Source: Rhizobium sp. Leaf453
GTDB taxonomy: Bacteria > Pseudomonadota > Alphaproteobacteria > Rhizobiales > Rhizobiaceae
DNA: 64,000 bases
Assembly (NCBI RefSeq): GCF_001425605.1
Contig: NZ_LMRG01000002.1
Coordinates: 124,001-188,000 of the forward strand
Reading direction: 5' to 3'
Of the stretch, positions 36,636 to 45,163 are shown one piece after another. Below the pieces are notes generated by a model. That model searched no databases. It was not told the origin of the DNA and worked only from the letters and a program-made list of their open reading frames with translations. Within the stretch, counting starts at the first letter, position 1. Each line of letters starts with the position of its first letter. Made by a program: the position numbers and the translations under genes.

Positions 36636-36661
36636 GGCGCTGCCTTTCGCATCAGGACGGA

Positions 36662-37594
36662 TTACGGGTGGCTCTTGACGAATTCCGGTGCGTTTTCGCA
36701 GGTCGTCAGAACCGCATTCGGGGTCTGGCGCTCCTCGACCTTCTGGCCGGCAGCGACAGCGATTGCGGATTCAACGGCGAGAACGCCCATCTTCTGCGTG
36801 CTCTGGGTCGCGGTTGCGATGAACGGACCCTTGCACTTCGCCAGATATTCGAGAGCCGAGACGTCGCCGTCGTAACCGCCGATGATCACCTTGTCGGAGA
36901 GGTTGGCAACATCGACAGCCTTGGCGGCACCCATGGCGAGACCATCGGCCTGACCGAAGATGATGGTGATATCCGGGTTGGCCTGCAGCATGTTCTGGGC
37001 AATCGAGAAGCCTTCGTCAGCCGACCACATCTGGCTCCACTGCTGATCGACCAGTTCGACGCCTGAATTCTCGTCGATGGCGCGCTTGCAACCGGTGAAG
37101 CGATCGACTTCCGGCGTCGTGCCCTTCTGGCCGTGGATGATCGCCATCTTGCCCTTGCCGCCAGCCTTTTCGATGATGTGCTTGCACACCTGATAGGCGG
37201 ATTCGACGCTTTCACCAGCGATGAATGTGTCGCCCGGTGCGCCCTCGGGAACGCGATCGACGTTGATGACCGGAATGCCGGCTTCGCGGGCAAGGCGGGT
37301 CGGGACGGCGGCAGCGGCAGCACCGGCCGGGATATAGATGAATGCGTTGATGTCCTGCGTCATCAGGTCCTGCACCTGGCTGACCTGGGTGTTGGTGTCG
37401 TTCTTCGCATCAACGACGATGACTTCGATGCCCTTTTCCTTGGCGTACTTTTCGACGCCCAGCTTGATCTGGTTGAAGAAGTCGGCCTGCAGGTTCGGAA
37501 CGGCAAGGCCGATCTTCTTGATTTCGGCAGCCGTTACCGGCAGTGCCAGCATGGAAGCGGCGGTGGCTGCGAGCAGCAATTTGGACAGTTTCAT
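36662..37594 (-). CDS. Ribose-type sugar-binding protein (RbsB family)
   Basis: A 310-residue periplasmic binding protein. The signal peptide MKLSKLLLAATAASMLALPVTAAEIKK is cleaved near TAA-EIK. The mature part reads IGLAVPNLQADFFNQIKLGVEKYAKEKGIEVIVVDAKNDTNTQVSQVQDLM and IPVINVDRVPEGAPGDTFIAGESV, typical of CUT2 binding proteins. ATG 37594 follows GGAGGAGAACCAT. The ligand is a pentose, tetritol or similar polyol, not determinable from sequence. Confidence 0.94.
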   Translation of the reverse strand: MKLSKLLLAATAASMLALPVTAAEIKKIGLAVPNLQADFFNQIKLGVEKYAKEKGIEVIVVDAKNDTNTQVSQVQDLMTQDINAFIYIPAGAAAAAVPTRLAREAGIPVINVDRVPEGAPGDTFIAGESVESAYQVCKHIIEKAGGKGKMAIIHGQKGTTPEVDRFTGCKRAIDENSGVELVDQQWSQMWSADEGFSIAQNMLQANPDITIIFGQADGLAMGAAKAVDVANLSDKVIIGGYDGDVSALEYLAKCKGPFIATATQSTQKMGVLAVESAIAVAAGQKVEERQTPNAVLTTCENAPEFVKSHP

Positions 37595-37685
37595 ATGGTT
37601 CTCCTCCGAGTTACCCGGTGATCTCCTGCGCTTACAGGTGCCACCTTCCCTTTTGCCGGTCCGCACCATTGCGAACCGTTTTCAG

Positions 37686-37713
37686 CCCCTCGCCACGCTC
37701 CAGCTGCGAGGGG
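37686..37713 (-). other. Intercistronic hairpin between permease and binding-protein genes
   Basis: A perfect 8-bp stem CCCCTCGC / GCGAGGGG with a 12-base loop, 7 bases after the permease stop and ~92 bases before the binding-protein start. No T-tract. It could protect or separate the mRNA segments. Confidence 0.5.
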
Positions 37714-37720
37714 AAAGCCG

Positions 37721-38695
37721 TTATTTGCGCTTGCGGTAGGTTTCCGCCGTAACGGCGAGCACGATGACCGCGCCGATGATGACCTGCTGCAGAAAAGGCG
37801 AGACGCTGAGCAGGTTGAGGCCGTTGCGCAGGACGCCGATGATGAGGACGCCGATGATGGTGCCGCCGATACCACCCGTACCGCCCGACAGCGAGGTGCC
37901 GCCGATCACGACCGCCGCGATGGCGTCGAGTTCGTAGGAAACGCCCGAGGACGGCTGCACCGAGTCGAGCCGGGCGGCGAGAACCATGCCCGAAAGACCG
38001 GCAAGGAAGCTGCAGACGACATAGACGAGGACCGTCGCACGCTGGACGTTGATGCCGGCGAGACGGGCGACTTCCGGGTTACCGCCGATGGCGTACAGCA
38101 CGCGCCCGCCGTGACGATAGCGCTGATAGAGAAGGCCGACGATGAAGACCACGACCATCACGGCGACCGTCAGCGTCAAAAAGCCACCGAAGCGGACGAT
38201 GGCCATCATGTTGAACCAGGCCGGGAAGCCGATGATCTGCTGGCCGTCGGTAATCATGTTGGCGAGACCACGCGTCATCGACATCATGGCCAATGTCGCA
38301 ATGAATGGCGGCACGTTGAACCGCGTGATCAGCAAGCCGGCCACAAGACCATTCAATGACGCGGCGCCAAGCGCCAGCGTAATCGCCAGCCACATCGGAA
38401 CGCCGAGCACGACATTGAGATAACCGAGTACCATCATCGCCAGCGCCAGCACCGAGCCAACGGCGAGATCGATACCGCCGATCAGAATGACCATCGTCAT
38501 GCCGACGGCCATCACACCCAGAACCGTGATCTGATCCAGCACGTTGAGGAAGTTGCGGATCGACAGGAACTTGTCGGTCGCCAATGTCAGGAACAGGCAG
38601 AGCACGATCAGGCCGATCAAAGGACCGGTCGCGCCGCGAAGCGACGGAAGAAGTCCGCCTGCGAATGCCTGTCTTTCCTTTACCGCTGCCACCAT
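37721..38695 (-). CDS. Ribose-type sugar ABC permease (RbsC family)
   Basis: A 324-residue membrane protein with about ten hydrophobic segments. Family blocks: LDQITVLGVMAVGMTMVILIGGIDLAVGSVLALA (about 55-88), IGGNPEVARLAGINVQRATVLVY and the C-terminal GVSYELDAIAAVVIGGTSLSGG. It is the first gene of the minus-strand importer operon (permease, binding protein, ATPase, SDR), an unusual order. ATG 38695 is preferred, with GGAGGA upstream; farther in-frame starts up to 38746 lie in the operator region. Confidence 0.92.
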   Translation of the reverse strand: MVAAVKERQAFAGGLLPSLRGATGPLIGLIVLCLFLTLATDKFLSIRNFLNVLDQITVLGVMAVGMTMVILIGGIDLAVGSVLALAMMVLGYLNVVLGVPMWLAITLALGAASLNGLVAGLLITRFNVPPFIATLAMMSMTRGLANMITDGQQIIGFPAWFNMMAIVRFGGFLTLTVAVMVVVFIVGLLYQRYRHGGRVLYAIGGNPEVARLAGINVQRATVLVYVVCSFLAGLSGMVLAARLDSVQPSSGVSYELDAIAAVVIGGTSLSGGTGGIGGTIIGVLIIGVLRNGLNLLSVSPFLQQVIIGAVIVLAVTAETYRKRK

Positions 38696-38908
38696 CAGCA
38701 CGTCTCCTCCAGGGCCGATGCGCCGCATCCATACAGCGCATCGCATAAATATTCAGTAATGTGTGTAAATTCGTAACCTGCGAAATTCCGAGTGTCAACA
38801 CATGACGAGAAACTTAATTTAGGCGAACGCCGCATATTTTTGACTTGACTTGCCGCCTTCTCGTGCAAATATAAAGACAACTGTATATTTATTCACTGAG
38901 AGGATTAC
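38696..38908. promoter_or_regulatory. Divergent promoter region with two SorC-type operator candidates
   Basis: 213 bases between the importer and transketolase operons. ATTCAGTAA at 38751-38759 and ATTCACTGA at 38891-38899 match the half-site ATTCACTAA found in the perfect palindrome at the regulator gene (42229-42246). Candidate promoters: minus strand TTGACA (38798-38793), 17-base spacer, TACGAA (38775-38770); plus strand TTGACT (38845-38850), 19-base spacer, TATAAA (38870-38875). Confidence 0.5.
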
Positions 38909-39718
38909 ATGCAGCCGAACGATCTCGACCGCATCGCTCGACAGATCCGCCTTCGCGATCTGCAAGCGGTTTTCGAAGCCGGCGCCGGCCATATCGGCGG
39001 GGAAATGTCGGCTATCGACATCCTTACGGCGCTCTATTTCCGCGTTTTGCGCATCTGGCCGGACCAGCCGAGAAATCCGGACCGCGACCGCTTCGTCCTG
39101 TCGAAGGGGCACGTTGCGCTGGCGCTCTACGTTACGCTCGCCAAACGCGGCTTCATTCCGGAGGATGAGGTCGCCACGTTCCTGAAGCCGCATTCGCGCC
39201 TCAACGGCCATCCGAACTGCAACAAGGTACCGGGCGTCGAGACCAATACCGGCCCGCTCGGCCATGGCCTGCCGGTCGCGGTCGGCATGGCGAAGGCGGC
39301 GAAGCTGACGGGTGCGAAATACCACACCTATGTCATGACCGGTGACGGCGAGATGCAGGAAGGCTCCAACTGGGAAGCGATCGCATCGGCAGCGCAGTTC
39401 GGCCTCGACAACCTGACCCTGATCATCGACCACAATCGATTCCAGCAGGGCGCTTCGCTGAAAGATACCAACAACCTCGCCCCCTTCCCGGCCAAGCTCT
39501 CCGCTTTCGGCTGGGATGTCACCGAGATCAACGGCAATGCCATGGACGAGATCGTTCCGGCGCTCGAAAAGCGCGGCAATCGTCCGCACTGCATCGTTGC
39601 CCATACCAACAAGGGGCACGGCATCTCCTTCATGCAGGACACGGTCGACTGGCATCACAAGGTGCCGAATGCCGACCAGTACAAGATTGCCGTTGCTGAG
39701 CTTTCGGAGACCCTGTGA
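38909..39718 (+). CDS. Transketolase, N-terminal subunit
   Basis: A 269-residue protein equal to the thiamine-diphosphate-binding half of transketolase. Seen: GHIGGEMSAIDILTALYF, FVLSKGHVALALY, RLNGHPNCNKVPGVETNTGPLGHGLPVAVGMA and the ThDP/Mg motif TGDGEMQEGSNWEA (about 150-163). It needs the C-terminal partner encoded next (4-base overlap). GAGAGGA precedes ATG 38909. Split transketolases of this sort often serve special ketose phosphates. In the D-apiose pathway the AptA/AptB pair acts on apulose 4-phosphate, and the kinase and importer context here would fit that or a related branched ketose. Confidence 0.93.
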   Translation: MQPNDLDRIARQIRLRDLQAVFEAGAGHIGGEMSAIDILTALYFRVLRIWPDQPRNPDRDRFVLSKGHVALALYVTLAKRGFIPEDEVATFLKPHSRLNGHPNCNKVPGVETNTGPLGHGLPVAVGMAKAAKLTGAKYHTYVMTGDGEMQEGSNWEAIASAAQFGLDNLTLIIDHNRFQQGASLKDTNNLAPFPAKLSAFGWDVTEINGNAMDEIVPALEKRGNRPHCIVAHTNKGHGISFMQDTVDWHHKVPNADQYKIAVAELSETL

Positions 39719-40689
39719 TGAAAGACGTAATATCCTCGCCCAAGCTGCATGACTGCCGCGACGCTTTCGTCAGCGTGCTGGAACGTCTTGGCGCCGAAAA
39801 CCCGAAGATCGTCGCCGTCTGCAACGACTCCGTCGGCTCCTCCAAGCTCGGCGGCTTCAAGTCCAAGTGGCCGGAACGTCTGGTCAACGTTGGCATCGCC
39901 GAACAGAACATGGTCGGCGTCGGGGCTGGTCTCGCCAATGGCGGACTGCTGCCCTTCGTCTGCGGCGCCGCCTGCTTTTTGACGGGTCGCTCCCTGGAGC
40001 AGATCAAGGCCGACATCGCGTATTCCAACGCCAATGTGAAGCTGATCGGCATTTCCTCCGGCATGGCCTATGGCGAACTCGGCCCGACGCACCATTCGAT
40101 CGAGGACTTCGCCTGGACCCGCGTTCTGCCGAACCTGCCGGTCGTCGCCCCGTGCGATTCGATCGAAACGGCTGCCGCCGTGGAATGGGCCGCGAGCTAT
40201 GATGGCCCTGTTTTCCTCCGCCTCTCCCGCGTCGGCGTTCCGGATCTGCTGCCGGCAGGCCATAAGTTCGAGCTCGGCAAGGCGAACCTGCTGCGCGATG
40301 GCGATGCGATTACGCTGATTGCCAACGGTACGGTGACCCATCGCATGATGAAGGCCGCCGCCCTTCTTGCCGAACAAGGCATCGAGGCGCGCGTGCTCAA
40401 CATGGCGACGGTTCGTCCGATCGACGTCGATGCCGTCGTTGCCGCCGCCCGAGAAACCGGCGCCATCCTGACAGCGGAAGAGCATTCGACCTTCGGCGGG
40501 CTCGGTTCGGCGATCGCGGAAGTGGTTGTCGCCGAAGCGCCGGTTCCGATGAAAATTCTCGGCGTGCCAGGTATCTTCGCCCCGACCGGCTCCGCGGAAT
40601 TTCTGCTGGATGAATTCGGAATGTCGCCGGCAGCCATTGCCGAGGCGGCCATTGCACTGATTGCACGGACGTCTTCCCGCATATCCTGA
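39715..40689 (+). CDS. Transketolase, C-terminal subunit
   Basis: A 324-residue protein with the pyrimidine-binding and C-terminal domains of transketolase: VAVCNDSVGSSKLGGFKSKWPERLVNVGIAEQNMVGVGAGLANGG (the catalytic Glu is in GIAEQNM, about 65) and ETGAILTAEEHSTFGGLGSAIAEVV. It is translationally coupled to the N-terminal subunit. It is followed by a strong hairpin with a T-tract before the kinase gene. Confidence 0.93.
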   Translation: MMKDVISSPKLHDCRDAFVSVLERLGAENPKIVAVCNDSVGSSKLGGFKSKWPERLVNVGIAEQNMVGVGAGLANGGLLPFVCGAACFLTGRSLEQIKADIAYSNANVKLIGISSGMAYGELGPTHHSIEDFAWTRVLPNLPVVAPCDSIETAAAVEWAASYDGPVFLRLSRVGVPDLLPAGHKFELGKANLLRDGDAITLIANGTVTHRMMKAAALLAEQGIEARVLNMATVRPIDVDAVVAAARETGAILTAEEHSTFGGLGSAIAEVVVAEAPVPMKILGVPGIFAPTGSAEFLLDEFGMSPAAIAEAAIALIARTSSRIS

Positions 40690-40710
40690 TGTGCGTTTAG
40701 ATCCCGTGTG

Positions 40711-40750
40711 GGGCGCGACGAGACCTCCCTGGTCGCGCCCTCTAATTTTT
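40711..40750 (+). terminator. Intrinsic terminator between transketolase and kinase genes
   Basis: A perfect 9-bp stem GGGCGCGAC / GTCGCGCCC (40711-40719 with 40732-40740), then TCTAATTTTT. The kinase ATG lies 18 bases after the T-tract, leaving no room for another promoter. Partial read-through is therefore needed for the kinase, or the kinase and regulator depend on a promoter inside the upstream coding region. Confidence 0.7.
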
Positions 40751-40767
40751 GCCTGCCGGAGCAACCC

Positions 40768-42237
40768 ATGACGACCGCCATCCTTGCCATAGACCAGGGC
40801 ACGACCAACTCGAAAGCCGTGCTCGTCTCTACCTCCGGCGACATCATCTCGCGCGGAGCGTCGCCGGTCGGCATCGAACACCCACAGCCCGGCTGGGTCG
40901 AACAGAGCCCGGTCCGTCTCTGGCAGTCCGTCCAGGAGGCAATTGCTGCATGCCTTCAGGCAGCACCCGCCGTCGATATTCTCGGCATCGCCATTTCCAA
41001 CCAGCGTGAATCCGTCACCATCTGGGATGCCAGGACGGGCAGGCCGCTTGGCCCGGTGGTCAGCTGGCAATGCCGCCGCAGCGCGCCGACCTGCGCCGAC
41101 CTGATCGCTGCCGGCCATGCGCCGCGTGTCCAGGCACTGACCGGCCTTCCCATCGACCCGATGTTCCCCGGCCCCAAGATGAAATGGCTGCTGGATCGAG
41201 TGCCTGCTGGCAGCGATGTCCGGCTCGGGACGATCGATGCCTGGCTGATCCACTGCTTCACCGATGGCGCGGTTCACGCCTGCGACGCTGCCAATGCCGC
41301 CCGCAGCCAGCTCTACGATCTCAACCGTCAGGTCTGGAGCGACGAACTCTGCGACCTCTTCGGCGTACCGAAATCCGCCCTGCCCGAAGTTCGCGACAGT
41401 GCCGCTCATTTCGGCGTCACAAGGAACGTGCCCGGTCTCCGGGACGGCATTCCAATTGCCTCTGCGATCGGTGACAGCCATGCGGCCCTGTTCGGTCATG
41501 GCGCCTTCGAGCCCGGTGACGGCAAGGTGACTTTCGGCACCGGCTCATCGATCATGACAACCCTGCCGCGCTTCATCGCGCCGGAACAGGGCATCACGAC
41601 GACCATCGCCTGGTCGATTGCCGGCAAGCCCACCTATGCCTTCGAAGGCAATATTCTCGTCTCGGCAGCCTCGCTTCCATGGATGGCCGAGATGCTCGGG
41701 CTGACCGATGTGCAGGCACTGACGGAGCTTGCGGCAACAGCGGAGCCGGAAGGCCCCGGTTTCGTTCCCGCCTTCGTCGGCCTCGGTGCGCCTTATTGGC
41801 ACGCCGACGCGCGCGCGCTTTTCTCCGGAATCACCTTTAACACCACCCGCGCCCAGATGGCGCGCGCCGTGACCGATTCGATCGCATTCCAGGTTCACGA
41901 CGTCTTCAAGGCGATGTCGTCGCAGTCTCCCACCGCACTCGGCCGGCTTTATGCGGACGGTGGCCCGAGCCGAAATGATTTCCTGATGCAATGCGTGGCG
42001 GATATGTTGAACCACGCCATCATCCAGTGCGACGCGCCGGAAGCTTCCGCCCTTGGCGCGGCTTACCTTGCTGGTCTTTCGCTGGGCATCTGGCCGGATA
42101 TCGCCGCGATCGCCGCCTTGCCGCGTTCGAACAATCCGATCACGCCGCGTGCCTCCGATGCACCAGCACGTCTTCAAGTTTGGCAGGACGCAATCTATCG
42201 CTCGACCGTCTCCAAACCTTCATTTATGAGTGAATAA
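40768..42237 (+). CDS. FGGY-family carbohydrate kinase
   Basis: A 489-residue FGGY kinase. Phosphate-1 loop AIDQGTTNSKAVLV, substrate region ISNQRESVTIWDARTGRPLGPVVSWQCRR and adenosine motif LYADGGPSRNDFLMQCVADML. The sequence is of the glycerol kinase-like branch rather than xylulokinase. With the split transketolase it could phosphorylate a ketose such as apulose or erythrulose, making the phosphate ester used by transketolase (inference). ATG 40768 follows CCGGAG. Its 3' end overlaps the operator palindrome and nearly meets the SorC gene. Confidence 0.9.
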   Translation: MTTAILAIDQGTTNSKAVLVSTSGDIISRGASPVGIEHPQPGWVEQSPVRLWQSVQEAIAACLQAAPAVDILGIAISNQRESVTIWDARTGRPLGPVVSWQCRRSAPTCADLIAAGHAPRVQALTGLPIDPMFPGPKMKWLLDRVPAGSDVRLGTIDAWLIHCFTDGAVHACDAANAARSQLYDLNRQVWSDELCDLFGVPKSALPEVRDSAAHFGVTRNVPGLRDGIPIASAIGDSHAALFGHGAFEPGDGKVTFGTGSSIMTTLPRFIAPEQGITTTIAWSIAGKPTYAFEGNILVSAASLPWMAEMLGLTDVQALTELAATAEPEGPGFVPAFVGLGAPYWHADARALFSGITFNTTRAQMARAVTDSIAFQVHDVFKAMSSQSPTALGRLYADGGPSRNDFLMQCVADMLNHAIIQCDAPEASALGAAYLAGLSLGIWPDIAAIAALPRSNNPITPRASDAPARLQVWQDAIYRSTVSKPSFMSE

Positions 42238-42246
42238 AAATTCACT
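42229..42246. promoter_or_regulatory. SorC-type operator candidate, perfect palindrome
   Basis: AGTGAATAAAAATTCACT: 7-base arms AGTGAAT / ATTCACT around AAAA. It straddles the end of the kinase gene and ends 13 bases before the GTG start of the SorC-type regulator. The right arm continues to ATTCACTAA, matching two sites in the divergent promoter at 38696-38908. Autoregulation and regulation of both operons are suggested. Confidence 0.55.
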
Positions 42247-42259
42247 AATGGAGGCCTCC

Positions 42260-43210
42260 GTGGGACGACTGAACGAGCTGCGACTGATCGCCCGAATTGC
42301 CCAGATGTACCATGTCGAAGGCAAGCGGCAGGCAGAGATCGCCGAGATCATGCACATGTCGCAGGCCACCGTTTCGCGCATGCTGAAGCGGGCGGAGCAG
42401 GAAGACATCGTCCGCACGACGGTCATTCCACCGGCTGGAACCTTCGCAGAACTCGAAACGGCGCTGCGTGACAGATACAGCCTCACAGAAGCCATCGTCA
42501 TTGACTGTTCCGAAGATCGCGACGGCGCCATCATGGCCCGGATCGGCGAAGCCGCTGCGCATTTTCTCGAAGTCACGCTCCAGCAGGACGAGATTGTCGG
42601 CGTTTCCAGCTGGAGCCAGACGATCTTGCGGATGGTCGACAACATCCACCCGCTGAAGAATGCCAAGGCAAAATATATCGTCCAGATCCTCGGCGGCATG
42701 GGCGATGCGTCGGTGCAGACCCACGCGACGCAGTTGACCGCGCGGCTTGCCAAGCTAACCGGCGGCGAGCCCCGCTTGCTCTTGGTGCAAGGCATCACCT
42801 CCTCGCGTGAAGCCAAGCTCGTCATGCTTGCCGACCCCGTCGTGCGCGAAACGATGGATCTCTTCAGCCGCCTGAGCCTCGCCATCGTCGGTATTGGCGC
42901 CGTGGAACCGTCGGAACTGCTGGCTCGTTCGGGCAATACGTTCTCGCGGCAGGAAATGACCATGCTGCATGATGCCGGCGCGGTCGGCGAAATTTCCTAC
43001 CGGTTCTACGACAAGGACGGCAAACCGGTCGAAACCCCGCTCAACGACCGGGTCATCGGCCTGTCGCTCGAAGAACTGCGCAAGACCGACCGCGTCATGG
43101 CTCTCGCCGGCGGAGAATCCAAAACCCAGGCCATCGCCGGCGCCCTGAAACTGGGCGTCATTGATGTGCTTGTCACAGACAAGTTCACAGCAGCACGGCT
43201 CACGGCCTGA
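42260..43210 (+). CDS. SorC-family (sugar-binding) transcriptional regulator
   Basis: A 316-residue regulator. N-terminal HTH about 8-50 (LRLIARIAQMYHVEGKRQAEIAEIMHMSQATVSRMLKRAEQ), then a SorC sugar-phosphate-binding domain (SSWSQTILRMVDNIHPL, VQILGGMGDAS, VGIGAVEPSELL, GLSLEELRKTDRVMALAGGESKTQAIAGALKLGVIDVLVTD). GTG 42260 is preferred because GGAGG sits 5 bases upstream; GTG 42230 and ATG 42248 are inside or against the palindrome. It probably responds to a phosphorylated sugar of this locus. Confidence 0.92.
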   Translation: MGRLNELRLIARIAQMYHVEGKRQAEIAEIMHMSQATVSRMLKRAEQEDIVRTTVIPPAGTFAELETALRDRYSLTEAIVIDCSEDRDGAIMARIGEAAAHFLEVTLQQDEIVGVSSWSQTILRMVDNIHPLKNAKAKYIVQILGGMGDASVQTHATQLTARLAKLTGGEPRLLLVQGITSSREAKLVMLADPVVRETMDLFSRLSLAIVGIGAVEPSELLARSGNTFSRQEMTMLHDAGAVGEISYRFYDKDGKPVETPLNDRVIGLSLEELRKTDRVMALAGGESKTQAIAGALKLGVIDVLVTDKFTAARLTA

Positions 43211-43259
43211 TCCATCCCGGATCGACCGCTGGCCTGCTGCGCTTTATGGAGGAAAGACC

Positions 43260-44045
43260 ATGAGACGTTTCGCAGGCCAGACGGTATTCGTCACCGGGGG
43301 CAACAAGGGCATTGGGCGCGGCATCGCCAAGCGCTTTGCCGAAGAAGGCGCAAAGGTCGCGATTGCCGCGATCGAAAAGGATACGGTCGAGGCCGCGGCG
43401 GTGCTCGCCCACGAAACCGGCGCCGAAATCCTCGGCCTAGTGCTTGATGTCACCGATGCAAAGGCTGTTAAGGAAGCCTATGGCGAGGCCGAGGCCAAGC
43501 TGGGCGCACTATTGGTTTCCGTCCAGAACGCCGGCGTCATCACCATCGCCAAGGTCGAGAACCTGACCGAGAGGGAATGGGACCTCAACCTCGACGTCAA
43601 CACCAAGGGCGTTTTCCTCTGCTGCCAAGAGGCGATCCGCCGTTTTCGGGCCAGCGGAACCAAGGGGCGGTTGGTAAACACCGCATCCGGCCAGGCCCGT
43701 CAGGGCTTCATCTACACCCCGCATTACGCCGCCTCGAAATTCGGCGTCGTCGGCCTGACCCAGAGCCTTGCCAAGGAACTCGCCCGCGAAGGCATTACCG
43801 CCAACGCCATTTGCCCCGGCATCATCCACACGGAGATGTGGGACTATAACGACCGCGTCTGGGGCCAGATGCTCGGCGAATATGGTCCGGGTGAATTGAT
43901 GGCGGAATGGGTCGAAGGCATCCCGATGGGCCGCGCCGGCACGCCCGCCGAAGTCGGTGCCCTCGTCGCCTTCCTCGCCTCGGCTGATGCTGCATACATC
44001 ACCGGCCAGACCATCAATGTCGATGGCGGCCTGATCATGTCGTAA
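43260..44045 (+). CDS. SDR-family oxidoreductase
   Basis: A 261-residue SDR: cofactor loop TGGNKGIGRG, NAGVITIAK, TASGQARQG, catalytic YAASK, NAICPGIIHTEMWD and C-terminal GQTINVDGGLIMS. Start ATG 43260 with GGAGGAAAG upstream. It resembles polyol or sugar dehydrogenases (sorbitol/galactitol group). Being next to the SorC gene and kinase, it may oxidise a sugar alcohol to the ketose used by the kinase. The substrate is unknown. Confidence 0.87.
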   Translation: MRRFAGQTVFVTGGNKGIGRGIAKRFAEEGAKVAIAAIEKDTVEAAAVLAHETGAEILGLVLDVTDAKAVKEAYGEAEAKLGALLVSVQNAGVITIAKVENLTEREWDLNLDVNTKGVFLCCQEAIRRFRASGTKGRLVNTASGQARQGFIYTPHYAASKFGVVGLTQSLAKELAREGITANAICPGIIHTEMWDYNDRVWGQMLGEYGPGELMAEWVEGIPMGRAGTPAEVGALVAFLASADAAYITGQTINVDGGLIMS

Positions 44046-44075
44046 CGGGCGACGCTCAAGCCTCGTTCGACAAGA

Positions 44076-44103
44076 TTCGCGCGCTTCTAGGCAGGCGCGT
44101 GAA
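44076..44103. terminator. Terminator-like hairpin between convergent genes
   Basis: A 9-bp stem TTCGCGCGC / GCGCGTGAA with one G-T wobble and a 10-base loop, between the SDR stop (44045) and the oxidoreductase stop (44106). No T-tract. Confidence 0.45.
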
Positions 44104-44105
44104 CG

Positions 44106-45149
44106 TCAAACCGGTTCATCCACGAACAGCGTTTCGCCTGTTTTCGCGGAACGAAGGAGCGCATCGATCAGTCGATGCGCCTTGAGTGCCTCGTGACCAT
44201 TCACGAGCGGCTGGCGATCCTCGGACAGGGCATCGAGGAAGTCCTCGTGCAGGGCACGATGGTTGTGATGGGAAAAAGCCATTGGATCCGCCCCTGCCCC
44301 TCCGCCGTCAGAACCGTCTTCAAGAACAAGCGTTCGCCCGTCCATCAGACTGATGGTGCCACGGTCGCCCTCCAGCCGTGCCGATCCCTTGGTTCCAAGG
44401 ATGTCGATCCGGTCCGGGAAACCGGGATAGGCTGCGGTGGTCGCCGAGAGCGCACCGATCGCACCATTCCCAAAGCGCAAGGTCGCGTGGACGAGGTCCT
44501 CGGTCTCCATGCGATGGGCTGCACTCGTGACCGAGAGGCAATGAACCCGCGTCGGCATACCGACAAGCGCGATGAACTGGTCGATCGTATGGATGGCCTG
44601 GGTCAGCAACACGCCGCCGCCGTCGCGGGCGAAGGTGCCACGGCCGGGCTCGTCGTAATAGCTCTGCGGCCGCCAGTTCGCCACCTGCAGGGAGGCTGAA
44701 ATGATCTGGCCCAGCTCCCCATCCGCGATCAGCCTCGCCGTCGCCGCGATCGTGGGACAGAAGCGGCGCTGGAAAGTGATGGCGAGCTTGATTCCGGTTT
44801 GCCGCGCACTCTCGACGACCTGCGCCGAGCGTTCGAGCGTCACGTCCAGCGGCTTTTCAAGGAGCACATGCTTGCCGACGCGCGCAGCGCGCTGCACCAG
44901 TTCGAGATGCGTGTTGGGCGGCGTGAGGATGACAACATAGTCGATCGACGGATCTTCGAAGATCGCCGCCGCATCATCAACGACCGGCAGGCCGAAACGT
45001 CGCGTGAAGGCATCCCGCCGCGCTGCACTCGGGCTGAAGGAACCGGCGACCTCAACCCGGCCCCCGAGATCGATCAGGCTCTGCACATGCGGCGGCGCTG
45101 CCATGCCGAGGCCGACAATGCCCGCACGATATCTGCCGGAAGCGTTCAT
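44106..45149 (-). CDS. Gfo/Idh/MocA-family oxidoreductase
   Basis: A 347-residue oxidoreductase: Rossmann start YRAGIVGLGMAAPPHVQSLIDLG, DYVVILTPPNTH, the hallmark GKHVLLEKPLDV and the substrate helix GGGVLLTQAIHTIDQFIALVG. It is the last gene of a uxuB-uxuA operon (15 bases after uxuA). It may feed a uronate derivative or inositol-like sugar acid into the pathway, but its reaction is not identifiable. ATG 45149 has GAGGTG upstream, better than GTG 45158. Confidence 0.88.
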   Translation of the reverse strand: MNASGRYRAGIVGLGMAAPPHVQSLIDLGGRVEVAGSFSPSAARRDAFTRRFGLPVVDDAAAIFEDPSIDYVVILTPPNTHLELVQRAARVGKHVLLEKPLDVTLERSAQVVESARQTGIKLAITFQRRFCPTIAATARLIADGELGQIISASLQVANWRPQSYYDEPGRGTFARDGGGVLLTQAIHTIDQFIALVGMPTRVHCLSVTSAAHRMETEDLVHATLRFGNGAIGALSATTAAYPGFPDRIDILGTKGSARLEGDRGTISLMDGRTLVLEDGSDGGGAGADPMAFSHHNHRALHEDFLDALSEDRQPLVNGHEALKAHRLIDALLRSAKTGETLFVDEPV

Positions 45150-45163
45150 GGGCGGCACCTCGT

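Noticed and set aside
39655-41499. Long minus-strand reading frame (614 codons) opposite transketolase and kinase genes
   Set aside because: Antisense to conserved genes, Arg/Gly/His-rich composition, no domain.
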